64,000 nucleotides of DNA, from NCBI GenBank assembly GCA_016713245.1, contig JADJPM010000004.1, positions 1,240,001-1,304,000 on the forward strand, in the 5' to 3' direction. The notes beneath the pieces were generated by a model. It was not told the DNA's origin and made no database searches. It saw only the letters and a program-made list of their open reading frames with translations. Positions 1-8,468 of this stretch are shown here, piece by piece (positions within the stretch are counted from its first letter, which is position 1; every line of letters starts with the position of its first letter). The DNA is from Verrucomicrobiaceae bacterium. GTDB taxonomy: Bacteria; Verrucomicrobiota; Verrucomicrobiia; Verrucomicrobiales; Verrucomicrobiaceae. Both the position numbers and the translations under genes were made by a program.

Positions 1-25
1 GATGAGGGCATGGCAAGGCAGGGCT

Positions 26-1852
26 TTACCCCTCGCTCGTGTTCGTCCGGTCGCGTTCGAAAAGCTGGGTGAGCTGGATGCGGCGCTCGCGGACGATGCT
101 GGCGTAGGCGTCCATATCGTCCTGCACAGGCAGGAGGAGGTGGAAGGTCTCCTCGTCGAAGCCTTTCCAGCGCTTCGCGGCGGCCTCCATGGCCTCGGCG
201 GGCTTGCCGAGCACGCGGAGGGCCTTCACGCCGAGTTCGAGGGCGCTGTGCATCTGCTCGTGCACGACGTCCTCCGACTTCAAACCGAGGCTGATGAACT
301 CATACCTTTGATCGTAGTCATGCGCCCGGGCGAGGATGCGCACGTTCGGAAAGCGTTCCCGCACCTCGGTGACGAGCTGCGCCACCTTGGTGCGATCCGC
401 GAGGCTGATGATGAGCATGCGGGCCTGAGCGATGCCCGCGGCGTGCAGGAGGTCGAGGCGTGTGGCGTCGCCGTAGAAGACCTTGAAGCCAAAGCTGCGT
501 AGCATGTCCACATGATCGGGATCGCTCTCCAGCACGGTCACTTTGACGCCCTGCGACATCATGAAGCGGCCGACGAAGTTCCCGAAGCGGCCGAAGCCCG
601 CCATGATCACCGGCGCGTCATGCTCGTCGATGGCATCCGCCTCGCGTGCGGGAGCACTGACGGCCATGTAGCGGGGCGCGATGACTTTTTCATAGATCAC
701 AAACAACAGCGGCGTGATGGCCATCGACAGCGCCACGACGGCGACGAGTAGCTTCGAGGTTTCCGCGTCGAGAATTCGCTGCTGGATCGCCATCGACAGC
801 AACGCGAAGGCGAACTCGCCGCCCTGTGCCAAGGCCAGCGCCAGCAACCAGCGATGACTGCCGCGAAGCCGCAGCACGGTCGCCACGGCATACATGACGG
901 CTGCTTTCGTCACGATCAATCCGATCACCAGCACCGCGATGAGCACTGGTCGTCCCGCGATGACGCTGAAGTCGAGCGAGGCACCCACGGCGAGGAAGAA
1001 CAGTCCCAGCAGCAGGCCTTTGAAAGGCTCCAAATTGCTCTCCAACTCATGGCGATAGTGACTTCCCGCCAGCACCACACCTGCCACGAAGGCTCCGAGA
1101 GCTGGAGAGAGGCCCACCTCCGTCATGAGCAAGGCCACGCCGACAATGAGCAGCAAGGCCGCGGCAGTGAGAAGCTCCCGCAGGCCTGTTTTCGCGAGAA
1201 TGGCAAAGCCTCGCGGCACCACAAACTGCCCGGCGAGCACGATGAGCGCCACCGCGCCGAGCGTGACGAGCGGCTGCGCCCAGTTCGGCAGTTCCTTCAG
1301 CCATCCATGCTCCTCACCGGTGGTCGCACCGCTGGCGAGCAGGGGAAACACGGCTAGCATCGGGATGACCGAAATGTCCTGAAACAGCAGCACCGCAAAG
1401 GTGTCGCTGCCCGCGTCGCTACGCAGCAGGGCTTTTTCTTGGAGCGTTTGGATCACAATCGCCGTCGATGAAAGTGCCAGAATCATCCCCGCAGCCAGTG
1501 CCGGTTTGAAATCGAGCCCGAAGGCCATTGCCGTGCCCATCACGGCCAAAGCGGTGCCGCTGACCTGAAGGCCGCCGAGGCCAAAAATCGGCCCGCGCAT
1601 GCGCCAGAGCCTCGCGGGCTCCAGTTCGAGCCCGATCATGAACAGCATGATCACCACGCCAAACTCCGCGAAGTGCATCGCCTCCTCGCCTTGAGTGCCA
1701 CCGACCCATCCCAGCGCAAACGGACCGATCACCGCGCCGCCAATGAGATAGCCCAGCACACTGCCAAGCCCCAACCGATGCGCCAGTGGCACCATGAGCA
1801 CGGCGGTGGCCAGGTAGATGAAAGCAGAGAGAAAGAAGTGCGCGTCGTGCAT
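26..1852 (-). CDS. CPA2-family monovalent cation:proton antiporter (KefB/YbaL type)
   Basis: Inner-membrane antiporter that exchanges K+ or Na+ for protons. The N-terminal ~400 residues form a dense series of hydrophobic helices with the family's LGYLIGGAVIGP segment near the start. A cytosolic TrkA-N Rossmann domain follows, with the nucleotide-binding GFGRFGNFVGR glycine motif at roughly residues 420-430. About 608 residues is the usual size for KefB/KefC/YbaL. I chose the ATG at 1852; an in-frame GTG at 1870 would add six polar residues before the first membrane helix. The charged C-terminal tail is helical and without a recognised domain. It is the last gene of the left edge and reads alone. 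Family is confident; transported ion and regulation (glutathione or otherwise) are not determined. Confidence 0.9.
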   Translation of the reverse strand: MHDAHFFLSAFIYLATAVLMVPLAHRLGLGSVLGYLIGGAVIGPFALGWVGGTQGEEAMHFAEFGVVIMLFMIGLELEPARLWRMRGPIFGLGGLQVSGTALAVMGTAMAFGLDFKPALAAGMILALSSTAIVIQTLQEKALLRSDAGSDTFAVLLFQDISVIPMLAVFPLLASGATTGEEHGWLKELPNWAQPLVTLGAVALIVLAGQFVVPRGFAILAKTGLRELLTAAALLLIVGVALLMTEVGLSPALGAFVAGVVLAGSHYRHELESNLEPFKGLLLGLFFLAVGASLDFSVIAGRPVLIAVLVIGLIVTKAAVMYAVATVLRLRGSHRWLLALALAQGGEFAFALLSMAIQQRILDAETSKLLVAVVALSMAITPLLFVIYEKVIAPRYMAVSAPAREADAIDEHDAPVIMAGFGRFGNFVGRFMMSQGVKVTVLESDPDHVDMLRSFGFKVFYGDATRLDLLHAAGIAQARMLIISLADRTKVAQLVTEVRERFPNVRILARAHDYDQRYEFISLGLKSEDVVHEQMHSALELGVKALRVLGKPAEAMEAAAKRWKGFDEETFHLLLPVQDDMDAYASIVRERRIQLTQLFERDRTNTSEG

Positions 1853-1905
1853 GCCATGGCGAGCAAGCACGCGGCGGGCCTCGCGTCAAAAACCTTTCGG
1901 TGAAC

Positions 1906-3147
1906 TCACAGCTCGTGAAACACGATCTGCGAGGGATTGCCCACCGGCACATAGTGACCGGTGAAGGCCAGTTTGCCGCTGGCCTTGTCCACGCGGAACA
2001 CGGCGAGGTGATCGGCCCGCTGATTGCAGCAGGTCAAAAGCGAGCCAGTGGGATCGAAGGTGAAGCTGCGCGGGTAATCGCCCCGCGTCCATTCCTCGGT
2101 CACATAGCTGAGCGTGCCATCCGAGCCGATGGCGAAGAGGCCGATGCTGTCGTGCAGGCGGTTTCCGGCATAGACGAAGCGCCCGTCGGCGGAGACAAGG
2201 ATCTCGGAGCAGAAATTGCTGCCCGCATAACCGGGCGGCAGGCTGGAGATCGTCTGACGCGAAGTGAGGCGGCCGGTTTGCGGATCAAAATCAAACAGCG
2301 CCACCGTCGAGCCTTCCTCCTGGATCGAGTAAAGCCAGCGACCGCTCGGATGAAACGCGAAGTGACGCGGTCCATCGCCCGGCGGCAGGCTCACGAAGGG
2401 TGTTTCGGCAGGTGTGAGCTTGCCGTGCTCCGCATCAAACTTCCACACGAGGATCTGATCGAGCCCGAGATCGACATGCAGCACCCATTTCCCGGAGGGA
2501 TCGGCCTCGATCATGTGGGCGTGCGTCTGGTCATGGCCGCTGAAGGCAAAACTGCCTGGCGCGGCGTTTGTCGCTTTGGTAGGTCCGACGTTGCCAGCAT
2601 CCTTCTTGACGTCGGTGGCCTCGCCGAGGCTGCCATCCGGTAGAATCGGCAAAACGGCTACGGAACCGCCAAAGTAATTCGCCACGAGTACATGCTTTCC
2701 ATTCGGATGCACAGCGAGATGCGCCGGACCTTTGCCGCCGGAACGAACGGAGTTCACGAGCTTCAGATCGCCTGTTTTTGGATCGATGGCGAAAGCGCTC
2801 ACCGTGCCGGATTCATCGTCGCCGAGGCGTTCCGTCTCGTTTCCCGAGTAAAGATGGGTGTGTGATGGATTCAGCGCGAGGCAACTGGGGCTATTGCCCA
2901 TCTCGACGAGTCCGCAGGGCTTCATCGCGCCTGTTGCACGATCCACTTCGAAGAGGTGAATGCCGCGTCCATTGCCTGGAGGCAGGTCCACCTGCGTGGG
3001 CCGCATGTTTTTCAGCGGCGAGGTGTAGGTGCCCACATAGGCGATGAGCTTTCCTTTGCCACCGGCTGCCTGAGCAGAGGCTCCGAGCAAGGCGGTGGCG
3101 GCAGATTGAATGAGAAAACGACGGCGGGAGGGCAGGGGAGCGGGCAT
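1906..3147 (-). CDS. Secreted lactonase-family beta-propeller (6-phosphogluconolactonase-like)
   Basis: Seven-bladed propeller of the YbhE/Pgl-like lactonase family, which hydrolyses sugar lactones. The N-terminus has a Tat-like SRRRFLIQSAA stretch and an Ala-rich cleavage region, so the mature protein is probably periplasmic. This is unusual for a pentose-phosphate enzyme but common for paralogues in this phylum. Family motifs visible are YVGTYTS at the mature N-terminus, GKGPAHLAVHPNGKHVLVANY, and GDGPRHFAFHPSGRWLYSI. I chose the ATG at 3147 because it places the Arg-rich motif near the N-terminus; an in-frame GTG at 3192 exists. The neighbouring sulfatase and uronate isomerase suggest a role in carbohydrate use, but the true substrate is unknown. 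Confidence 0.85.
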   Translation of the reverse strand: MPAPLPSRRRFLIQSAATALLGASAQAAGGKGKLIAYVGTYTSPLKNMRPTQVDLPPGNGRGIHLFEVDRATGAMKPCGLVEMGNSPSCLALNPSHTHLYSGNETERLGDDESGTVSAFAIDPKTGDLKLVNSVRSGGKGPAHLAVHPNGKHVLVANYFGGSVAVLPILPDGSLGEATDVKKDAGNVGPTKATNAAPGSFAFSGHDQTHAHMIEADPSGKWVLHVDLGLDQILVWKFDAEHGKLTPAETPFVSLPPGDGPRHFAFHPSGRWLYSIQEEGSTVALFDFDPQTGRLTSRQTISSLPPGYAGSNFCSEILVSADGRFVYAGNRLHDSIGLFAIGSDGTLSYVTEEWTRGDYPRSFTFDPTGSLLTCCNQRADHLAVFRVDKASGKLAFTGHYVPVGNPSQIVFHEL

Positions 3148-3188
3148 GCCCGATGACAAACGCCACGCGCGGCATGCCTCATGCACGC

Positions 3189-3332
3189 TCACTTCTCGTC
3201 GGGCTTCTTCTTGGCCGGTTGAGGAAACTTCGGCGGGGGGATGAATCCTCCACCAGATGAATTGCCTGACCAGCGATCATGCTTGGTCTTGAGAGGACGT
3301 GGGCTACGGTTGGTTTGCTTCTGACTGCGCAT
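3189..3332 (-). CDS. Possible 47-residue basic, proline-rich small protein
   Basis: Small open frame starting with ATG 12 bases after the stop of the secreted protein gene upstream on the same strand, and ending TGA. The product is rich in Lys/Arg (KTKHDRW in the middle, KKKPDEK at the end) with a Gly/Pro linker (GGGFIPPPKFPQP). No signal peptide or membrane segment. The close same-strand spacing and the composition at the C-terminus make it credible as a real gene, but there is no clear Shine-Dalgarno sequence and no family I recognise. Confidence 0.35.
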   Translation of the reverse strand: MRSQKQTNRSPRPLKTKHDRWSGNSSGGGFIPPPKFPQPAKKKPDEK

Positions 3333-3344
3333 CGTGTGCGTGGG

Positions 3345-4124
3345 TTATTTTTTACCGAGCCATTCGACGGAAAGGATCTGCTCGATCTCCATCTTGCCGC
3401 CAGCTTCGGGGATGTTCTCTGTGCTCTTCTTCCAAGTCACTCGGCATTTTTTGCCGATGTACTTCTCCGGGTTCTCGGTCACTTTCTCCACGGAGTCGTC
3501 CGGGCGCATGATGAAGTAGGAGACTTCTTCGCCGGATTTCGTGGTCATGTTCCAGTGAAAGTAATCACCTTGTTCGATGCCGGTGAAGGTGCCTTCGACC
3601 ACTTTGCCGGCGGCCTGCGCCTTGCCGGAGGACTTGCTGGCGGCTTTTTTCAGCGCGGCGACAAACGCGGCGCAGTTGGCGGTGTGCATCTCCGTGGTGG
3701 CTTGATAGTCCTCGCCATGAAAAACCGGTGCGGGCTTCTCTGTGGTGAGCCATTTAAAGATCTCGCCATCCTTGTAGTAGAGGCGCTCCTCGACCTTGGC
3801 ACCGCGTTTGCCGTCCTCCGTCATTTTATACCAGGTGGTGTAAACGAAGAGAGGCTGCTCACCCTCCAGATAATACTCTACCGGGCCACTGCCATCGTCG
3901 CTGCACAAGGAGACGATCTTCTTCACCTCGCCACCCTGGAGGTAACCGGTGAGGGCGAACTCAGTGGGCTCTTCCTTGTGGCTAGCCATGACCTTCTGCA
4001 TCGAGGCCTCGGCTTTGTTGATGGCATTAAAAACCTCACGGTGATGTGCGGTGTCCTTTTGGGCAAAGGCGGACACCGCGACGAAAAGCGAGGCGGTAAA
4101 AGTAATTAGAACGGATGCTTTCAT
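3345..4124 (-). CDS. Secreted protein of unknown function
   Basis: About 259 residues with a clear Sec signal peptide (MKASVLITFTASLFVAVSAFAQ-type, cleaved after AFA). The mature part is polar and mixed alpha/beta, with a KKAASKSSGKAQAAGKVVEG linker near residue 165. Its C-terminal ~90 residues (GTFTGIEQGDYFHWNM, then the YIGKKCRVTWKKSTENIPEAGG stretch with a KxxxVTW pattern) look like a small beta-barrel. The open frame continues upstream to 4373, but that would overlap the divergent sulfatase start and lacks a signal, so I use the ATG at 4124. I do not recognise the family. The 114-bp gap to the divergent sulfatase should hold both promoters. Confidence 0.75.
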   Translation of the reverse strand: MKASVLITFTASLFVAVSAFAQKDTAHHREVFNAINKAEASMQKVMASHKEEPTEFALTGYLQGGEVKKIVSLCSDDGSGPVEYYLEGEQPLFVYTTWYKMTEDGKRGAKVEERLYYKDGEIFKWLTTEKPAPVFHGEDYQATTEMHTANCAAFVAALKKAASKSSGKAQAAGKVVEGTFTGIEQGDYFHWNMTTKSGEEVSYFIMRPDDSVEKVTENPEKYIGKKCRVTWKKSTENIPEAGGKMEIEQILSVEWLGKK

Positions 4125-4238
4125 GCGCGCGGAGGCCTCGGCTAACTTCCCCATTTTGCAAGATTCAAAATCACTTGCACGGATTGGTGTCGCTATGTCA
4201 GGCAAGGAGCGTGTCACGGCTCTCGTTTCATCCATCAC

Positions 4239-5618
4239 ATGCGATTCCTCCTCCTTCTTTGCCTTCTCGGAGCCTCTCTTCACGCCGCACCGAACATCGT
4301 CATCATCTACGCCGATGATCTCGGCTATGGCGATCTGGGCTGCTACGGGCATCCCACCATCCGCACACCGCATCTAGACCGCATGGCGGCGGAGGGCGTG
4401 AGGTTCACACAGTTTTATTCGGCGGCGGAAGTCTGCACACCGAGCCGCGCGGCTCTGATGACGGGGCGTTACCCGATTCGCAATGGCATGTGCCATGATC
4501 AGGTGCGTGTGCTGAGGCGCTTTTCGAGCGGCGGGCTTCCGCATGATGAAATCACCCTCGCCGAGCTTTTGAAGGGTAAAGGCTACACGACCGGCCTCGT
4601 CGGCAAATGGCACCTCGGCGTGTGGTCGAATGATCCGAAGCATCATCCTCAAAATCACGGGTTCGACTTCCACTTTGGCCTGCCGCATTCGAACGACATG
4701 GACCCCAACGCAGGCAATCCGAAGCTCGCGAACGCCCTCGCCGATCAAAAGGCCGAATACTGGAACGCACCGCTCTATCGCGGCCTGGAACTCGTTGAGC
4801 GACCTGCGGATCAAACCACGCTGACCCGCCGCTACACCGAGGAAGCCATGAAATTCATCACGGTGAACAAGGCGAAGCCCTTCTTCCTCTACTTCCCGCA
4901 TACCTTCCCACACACGCCGTTGTTTGCATCACCCGCGTTCAAAGACAAAAGCCGCCGGGGGCTGTATGGCGATGTCGTCGAGGAGCTGGACTGGAGCGTG
5001 GGCCGCGTGCTCGATACGCTGCGCGAGAGCGGCCTCGCGGAGAATACGCTCGTCGTCTTCAGCAGCGACAACGGTCCGTGGACGCTCATGGGCGAGACCG
5101 GTGGCAGCGCCGGGCTTTTGCGTGAGGGCAAAGGCAGCACCTGGGAAGGTGGCATGCGTGTTCCAGGCATCGCGTGGTGGCCGGGCAAGGTGAAGCCAGC
5201 CGTCTGCCGCGAAGTGGCCTGCACGATGGACCTCTTCACCACCGCCGCGAAGCTCGCTGGCGCAGAAGTCCCATCCGATCGAGCCATCGATGGCGTGGAC
5301 ATCGCGCCACTGTTCTTCGGCGAGGGCAAAGTCGAGCGCGAGGTCTTCTGCTACTATCGCGGTCAACAGCTCTACGCCGCGCGAGTCGGCCCGTGGAAGG
5401 CTCACTTCATCACCCGCAGTTCTTACGGCCCCGACAAGCCGGTGGCGCATGAGGTTCCCGAACTCTACAACGTCGAAGAAGATCCTTCCGAGGTCCGCAA
5501 CCTCGCTGACCAGCATCCTGACATTCTCGCCAGCATCCGCCGCGCCGTCGAAAAGCATGGTGCCACCATCAAAGACGTGCCGAACCAGCTCGAAGGCGTC
5601 GTCGAGGCGGCGAAGTGA
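4239..5618 (+). CDS. Secreted sulfatase (arylsulfatase family)
   Basis: Hydrolyses sulfate esters, probably on sulfated polysaccharides outside the cytoplasm. A signal peptide occupies residues 1-16. It is followed at once by the metal-binding NIVIIYADDLGYGDLGCYG block with paired Asp residues. The CTPSR motif at residues 66-70 carries Cys66, expected to mature to formylglycine. GRYPIRNG and VGKWHLG follow, and later SSDNGPW with the second metal Asp/Asn. The length of 459 is typical. The formylglycine-generating enzyme is not in this window. The downstream uxaC lies 69 bases away on the same strand, which suggests joint use of a sulfated, uronate-containing glycan. Confidence 0.93.
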   Translation: MRFLLLLCLLGASLHAAPNIVIIYADDLGYGDLGCYGHPTIRTPHLDRMAAEGVRFTQFYSAAEVCTPSRAALMTGRYPIRNGMCHDQVRVLRRFSSGGLPHDEITLAELLKGKGYTTGLVGKWHLGVWSNDPKHHPQNHGFDFHFGLPHSNDMDPNAGNPKLANALADQKAEYWNAPLYRGLELVERPADQTTLTRRYTEEAMKFITVNKAKPFFLYFPHTFPHTPLFASPAFKDKSRRGLYGDVVEELDWSVGRVLDTLRESGLAENTLVVFSSDNGPWTLMGETGGSAGLLREGKGSTWEGGMRVPGIAWWPGKVKPAVCREVACTMDLFTTAAKLAGAEVPSDRAIDGVDIAPLFFGEGKVEREVFCYYRGQQLYAARVGPWKAHFITRSSYGPDKPVAHEVPELYNVEEDPSEVRNLADQHPDILASIRRAVEKHGATIKDVPNQLEGVVEAAK

Positions 5619-5686
5619 GGCCGTGCCGGATTCGTCCACGAACGATTTGCGTCCCGGATCGTTCCCGCCAATCTGGCCGCCCTGCC

Positions 5687-7093
5687 ATGCCCTTCATCCA
5701 CGACGATTTCCTGCTTTCGACCAAGACCGCCCGCCACATCTACCACTCGTTCGCTGAGAACGAGCCGATGATCGACTACCACAATCATCTCCCGCCACAG
5801 GACATCGCCAAGGACCGCCAGTTCGCCAATCTCTTCGAAATCTGGCTCGAGGGCGACCACTACAAATGGCGTGCCATGCGCTGCAACGGCATCCCGGAGA
5901 GCCACATCACCGGCAGCGCCTCCCCTCGCGATAAATTCCTCGCCTGGGCCAAAACCGTGCCGCAGACGCTGCGCAACCCGCTCTACCACTGGACCCACAT
6001 CGAGCTGAAGCGCTACTTCGGCATCGACGACCTGCTCAACGAGCAGACCGCGCCCGCCATCTGGGAAAAGACCGAGGCCATGCTCGCGCAGAAGGACATG
6101 AGCGCCCGCGGCATCCTCAAAAAATTCCAGGTCCGCGCCCTCTGCACCACCGACGACCCCATCGACGACCTCGCGCATCATCAGAAGTGCGCCGCCGATG
6201 GCTTTGAAGTCGGCGTCTATCCCACCTTCCGTCCCGACAAAGCCCTCGCCGTGCATTCACCTGAGGCCTGGAACGCCTGGTGTGACAAACTCAGCGCCGC
6301 CAGCGGCCTCGACGTGAAAAACTACGCCACGCTGCTCGAAGCGCTCACGAAGCGTCACGACTTCTTCCACAGCGTCGGCGGTCGCCTCAGCGATCACGGT
6401 TTGAACTACTGCCACGCCAACTTCGTCAGCGATGCCGAGGCTGAGCGCATCTTCCAAAAAGCCCGCAGCGGCACTGCCGCCACCGCTTCTGAGCAGGATC
6501 AGTTCGCCAGCAACATCATGCTCCACGTCGGCCGACTGAATGCCGCCAAAGGCTGGACCATGCAGCTCCACCTCGGCCCCGTGCGCAACAACAACAGCCG
6601 CCTCGCCCGCCAGATCGGTGCCGACGTCGGCTGCGACAGCATCGGCGACTGGCCGCAGGCCGAGACCCTCTCGCGCTTCCTCGACCGCCTCGAAACCGAG
6701 GACCACCTGCCCAAAACCGTCCTCTACAACGTCAATCCCGCCGCCAACTACGTCTTCGGCACCATGGCCGGCAACTACGCCGACGGCACCACGCCCGGCA
6801 AAGTGCAGTTCGGCTCCGGTTGGTGGTTCGTCGATCAAAAAGAAGGCATGGAGTGGCAGATCAACGCCCTCAGCAATCTCGGCCTCCTCAGCCGCTTCAT
6901 CGGCATGCTCACCGACAGCCGCAGCTTCATGAGCTTCCCCCGCCACGAATACTTCCGCCGCACCCTCTGCAACCTCCTCGGAGCCGACGTCGAATCCGGC
7001 CTCGTGCCGAACGACGAAGCGCTAGTGGGCCAGATGGTCAAAAACATCTGCTACGCCAACGCGAAGGCGTATCTGGGGCTGGCGAGGTCTTAA
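5687..7093 (+). CDS. uxaC: Glucuronate isomerase
   Basis: Interconverts D-glucuronate with D-fructuronate (and D-galacturonate with tagaturonate), first step of hexuronate catabolism in the cytoplasm. About 468 residues, the normal UxaC length. It starts MPFIHDDFLLST; the metal-binding DYHNHLPP motif and the conserved LYHWTHIELKRYFGI and CTTDDPIDDLAHH blocks follow in order. The longer open frame from 5615 overlaps the sulfatase stop and adds non-family sequence, so I use ATG 5687. The last 80 codons (6851-7093) are present a second time at 8158-8400. Pairing with a sulfatase fits degradation of sulfated uronate polymers. Confidence 0.95.
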   Translation: MPFIHDDFLLSTKTARHIYHSFAENEPMIDYHNHLPPQDIAKDRQFANLFEIWLEGDHYKWRAMRCNGIPESHITGSASPRDKFLAWAKTVPQTLRNPLYHWTHIELKRYFGIDDLLNEQTAPAIWEKTEAMLAQKDMSARGILKKFQVRALCTTDDPIDDLAHHQKCAADGFEVGVYPTFRPDKALAVHSPEAWNAWCDKLSAASGLDVKNYATLLEALTKRHDFFHSVGGRLSDHGLNYCHANFVSDAEAERIFQKARSGTAATASEQDQFASNIMLHVGRLNAAKGWTMQLHLGPVRNNNSRLARQIGADVGCDSIGDWPQAETLSRFLDRLETEDHLPKTVLYNVNPAANYVFGTMAGNYADGTTPGKVQFGSGWWFVDQKEGMEWQINALSNLGLLSRFIGMLTDSRSFMSFPRHEYFRRTLCNLLGADVESGLVPNDEALVGQMVKNICYANAKAYLGLARS

Positions 7094-7135
7094 AACGGCT
7101 GGGTGAAGATCAAGGATGTGCTATCTTGAGCCGCC

Positions 7136-7522
7136 ATGTTGAACGTCACCAACGACCTTGTCCCTAGCCAGACCGCGATGTTGTGGTCCCAGGAGTTTAT
7201 TGATGCGTTGTCGCTCGCACGTCACCGCACCGTAGCGGAAATGCTCGCGACAGATCCGGGCATCATCGAGACAGCACGAACGAATGCAGAACGCTGGCTC
7301 ACCAGCGGCAACTACGACGCAGGTGAATCCTATTCTGTGAGTGAATGGCTGCCTCTACTTGAGGCAACGCGAAGAGACGAGCTGATCGAAGCACTCACCT
7401 CCCCGTCGCAGAATGCCACCCGAATGCGCCAATCCAGCCCCTTCACCGGCATCATTCCCAAACCCGCCTACCGCATCCTTCGCGAACGGCTCATCCAGGA
7501 GTGGTCGAGACATGCGGCGTGA
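7136..7522 (+). CDS. Small protein, putative antitoxin-like partner of the next gene
   Basis: 128-residue soluble, mostly helical protein with an acidic N-terminal half and a basic C-terminus (YRILRERLIQEWSRH). No membrane segment and no helix-turn-helix I can assert. It overlaps the next gene by 11 bases, so the two are translationally coupled. Size, coupling and the nucleotidyltransferase-like partner resemble bicistronic toxin-antitoxin modules; this is inference from organisation. Both genes lie between the true uxaC 3' end and a second diverged copy of it, which supports acquisition as a cassette. Confidence 0.7.
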   Translation: MLNVTNDLVPSQTAMLWSQEFIDALSLARHRTVAEMLATDPGIIETARTNAERWLTSGNYDAGESYSVSEWLPLLEATRRDELIEALTSPSQNATRMRQSSPFTGIIPKPAYRILRERLIQEWSRHAA

Positions 7523-8096
7523 AGCATTGGACATGCTGGCTGCCAAAGTGGCCTCCATCACGGGTCTCGACCGACTCGTGATCGTAGGCAGCCAATCCGC
7601 CCATGGACAACTCGGGTGGCTGCCCGCTCCTGTCATCCGTTCCGTCGAGGCAGACTTCCTGCTGCCCGGCTTTGGCCGCCTCTCCGTCATCGACGACGAA
7701 TGCGGGCCGGAGTCCGACTTTTACGCAAAACATGGGGTCTATGCCGACCCGCTCGGAGCTGGCATTGTCACCCTACCGAGAGGTTGGGAGGAGCGACTCG
7801 TCCAGATCGTGAACGAAGAAGGGAAAACGAGCTGGTTGGCACTCGAAATCCACGATACCGCCGCGAGCAAGCTCATGGCGGGTCGTGACAAGGATTATGA
7901 TTTTATCACCGAACTTTCGCACTCGGACAAATTCAATTTCGACACCTTCCTGGCACGCGCCGCCCTGCTGCGCGAATCCTCACACGCAGCAGGACTTCGC
8001 CCACGCGTCCAAAAACTGGCCGACCATTTAGCTGCCATTAAAATGCACGACGCGCAGCGCAAGACGCTCGCTTTCCTGAAGACCCTGCCAGTTTGA
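7512..8096 (+). CDS. DUF6036-like nucleotidyltransferase-fold protein, putative toxin
   Basis: About 194 residues. LDRLVIVGSQSAHG near residues 18-31 resembles the GS motif of the polymerase-beta-like nucleotidyltransferase fold. VEADFLLPG follows as the candidate metal-Asp segment, and later LALEIHDTAASKLMAGRDKDYDFI, the alpha-helical signature shared by DUF6036 and AbiEii-like proteins. I chose ATG 7512, overlapping the upstream stop, because the earlier in-frame sequence is out-of-frame coding DNA of the partner gene. The usual second Asp of the hG[GS]x(n)DxD motif is not obvious (EADFLL instead), so catalytic activity is uncertain. Call rests on pattern memory of the family. Confidence 0.65.
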   Translation: MRREALDMLAAKVASITGLDRLVIVGSQSAHGQLGWLPAPVIRSVEADFLLPGFGRLSVIDDECGPESDFYAKHGVYADPLGAGIVTLPRGWEERLVQIVNEEGKTSWLALEIHDTAASKLMAGRDKDYDFITELSHSDKFNFDTFLARAALLRESSHAAGLRPRVQKLADHLAAIKMHDAQRKTLAFLKTLPV

Positions 8097-8118
8097 GAAG
8101 GCAGACAGAAATGCAGTT

Positions 8119-8400
8119 ATGCCAACAGCTCATCCTTCACCTTTGGGAATGCCAGTGGAGTGGCAGATCAACGCCCTCAGCAACCTCGGCCTCCTCAGCC
8201 GCTTCATCGGCATGCTCACCGACAGCCGCAGCTTCATGAGCTTCCCCCGCCACGAATACTTCCGCCGGACGCTGTGCAATCTGCTTGGTGCCGACATTGA
8301 GGCAGGCCTCATCCCGAACGACGAAGCCCTCGTGGGCCAGATGGTTAAAAACATCTGCTACGCCAATGCGAAGGCGTATCTGGGGTTGGCGAGGTCATAA
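8119..8400 (+). pseudogene. Duplicated uxaC 3' end (gene remnant)
   Basis: From 8158 the sequence repeats the last 243 bases of uxaC (6851-7093) including the stop. By eye the first ~108 bases differ at one position and the remaining ~135 at about 20, mostly synonymous; the protein changes are conservative (V to I, S to A, V to I). The open frame begins MPTAHPSPLG, which is not UxaC sequence, and the isomerase catalytic part is missing, so it cannot be a working enzyme. The pattern suggests the remnant is the end of a once complete uxaC, left behind when a cassette carrying a related 3' end inserted, or the reverse. Confidence 0.85.
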
Positions 8401-8468
8401 CCGGCTTCCTACTTCCGAGACAGTCCGCAGGCCGCTGGGCGCTCAAAAGCGCTAGGAGACGTTCCTTG

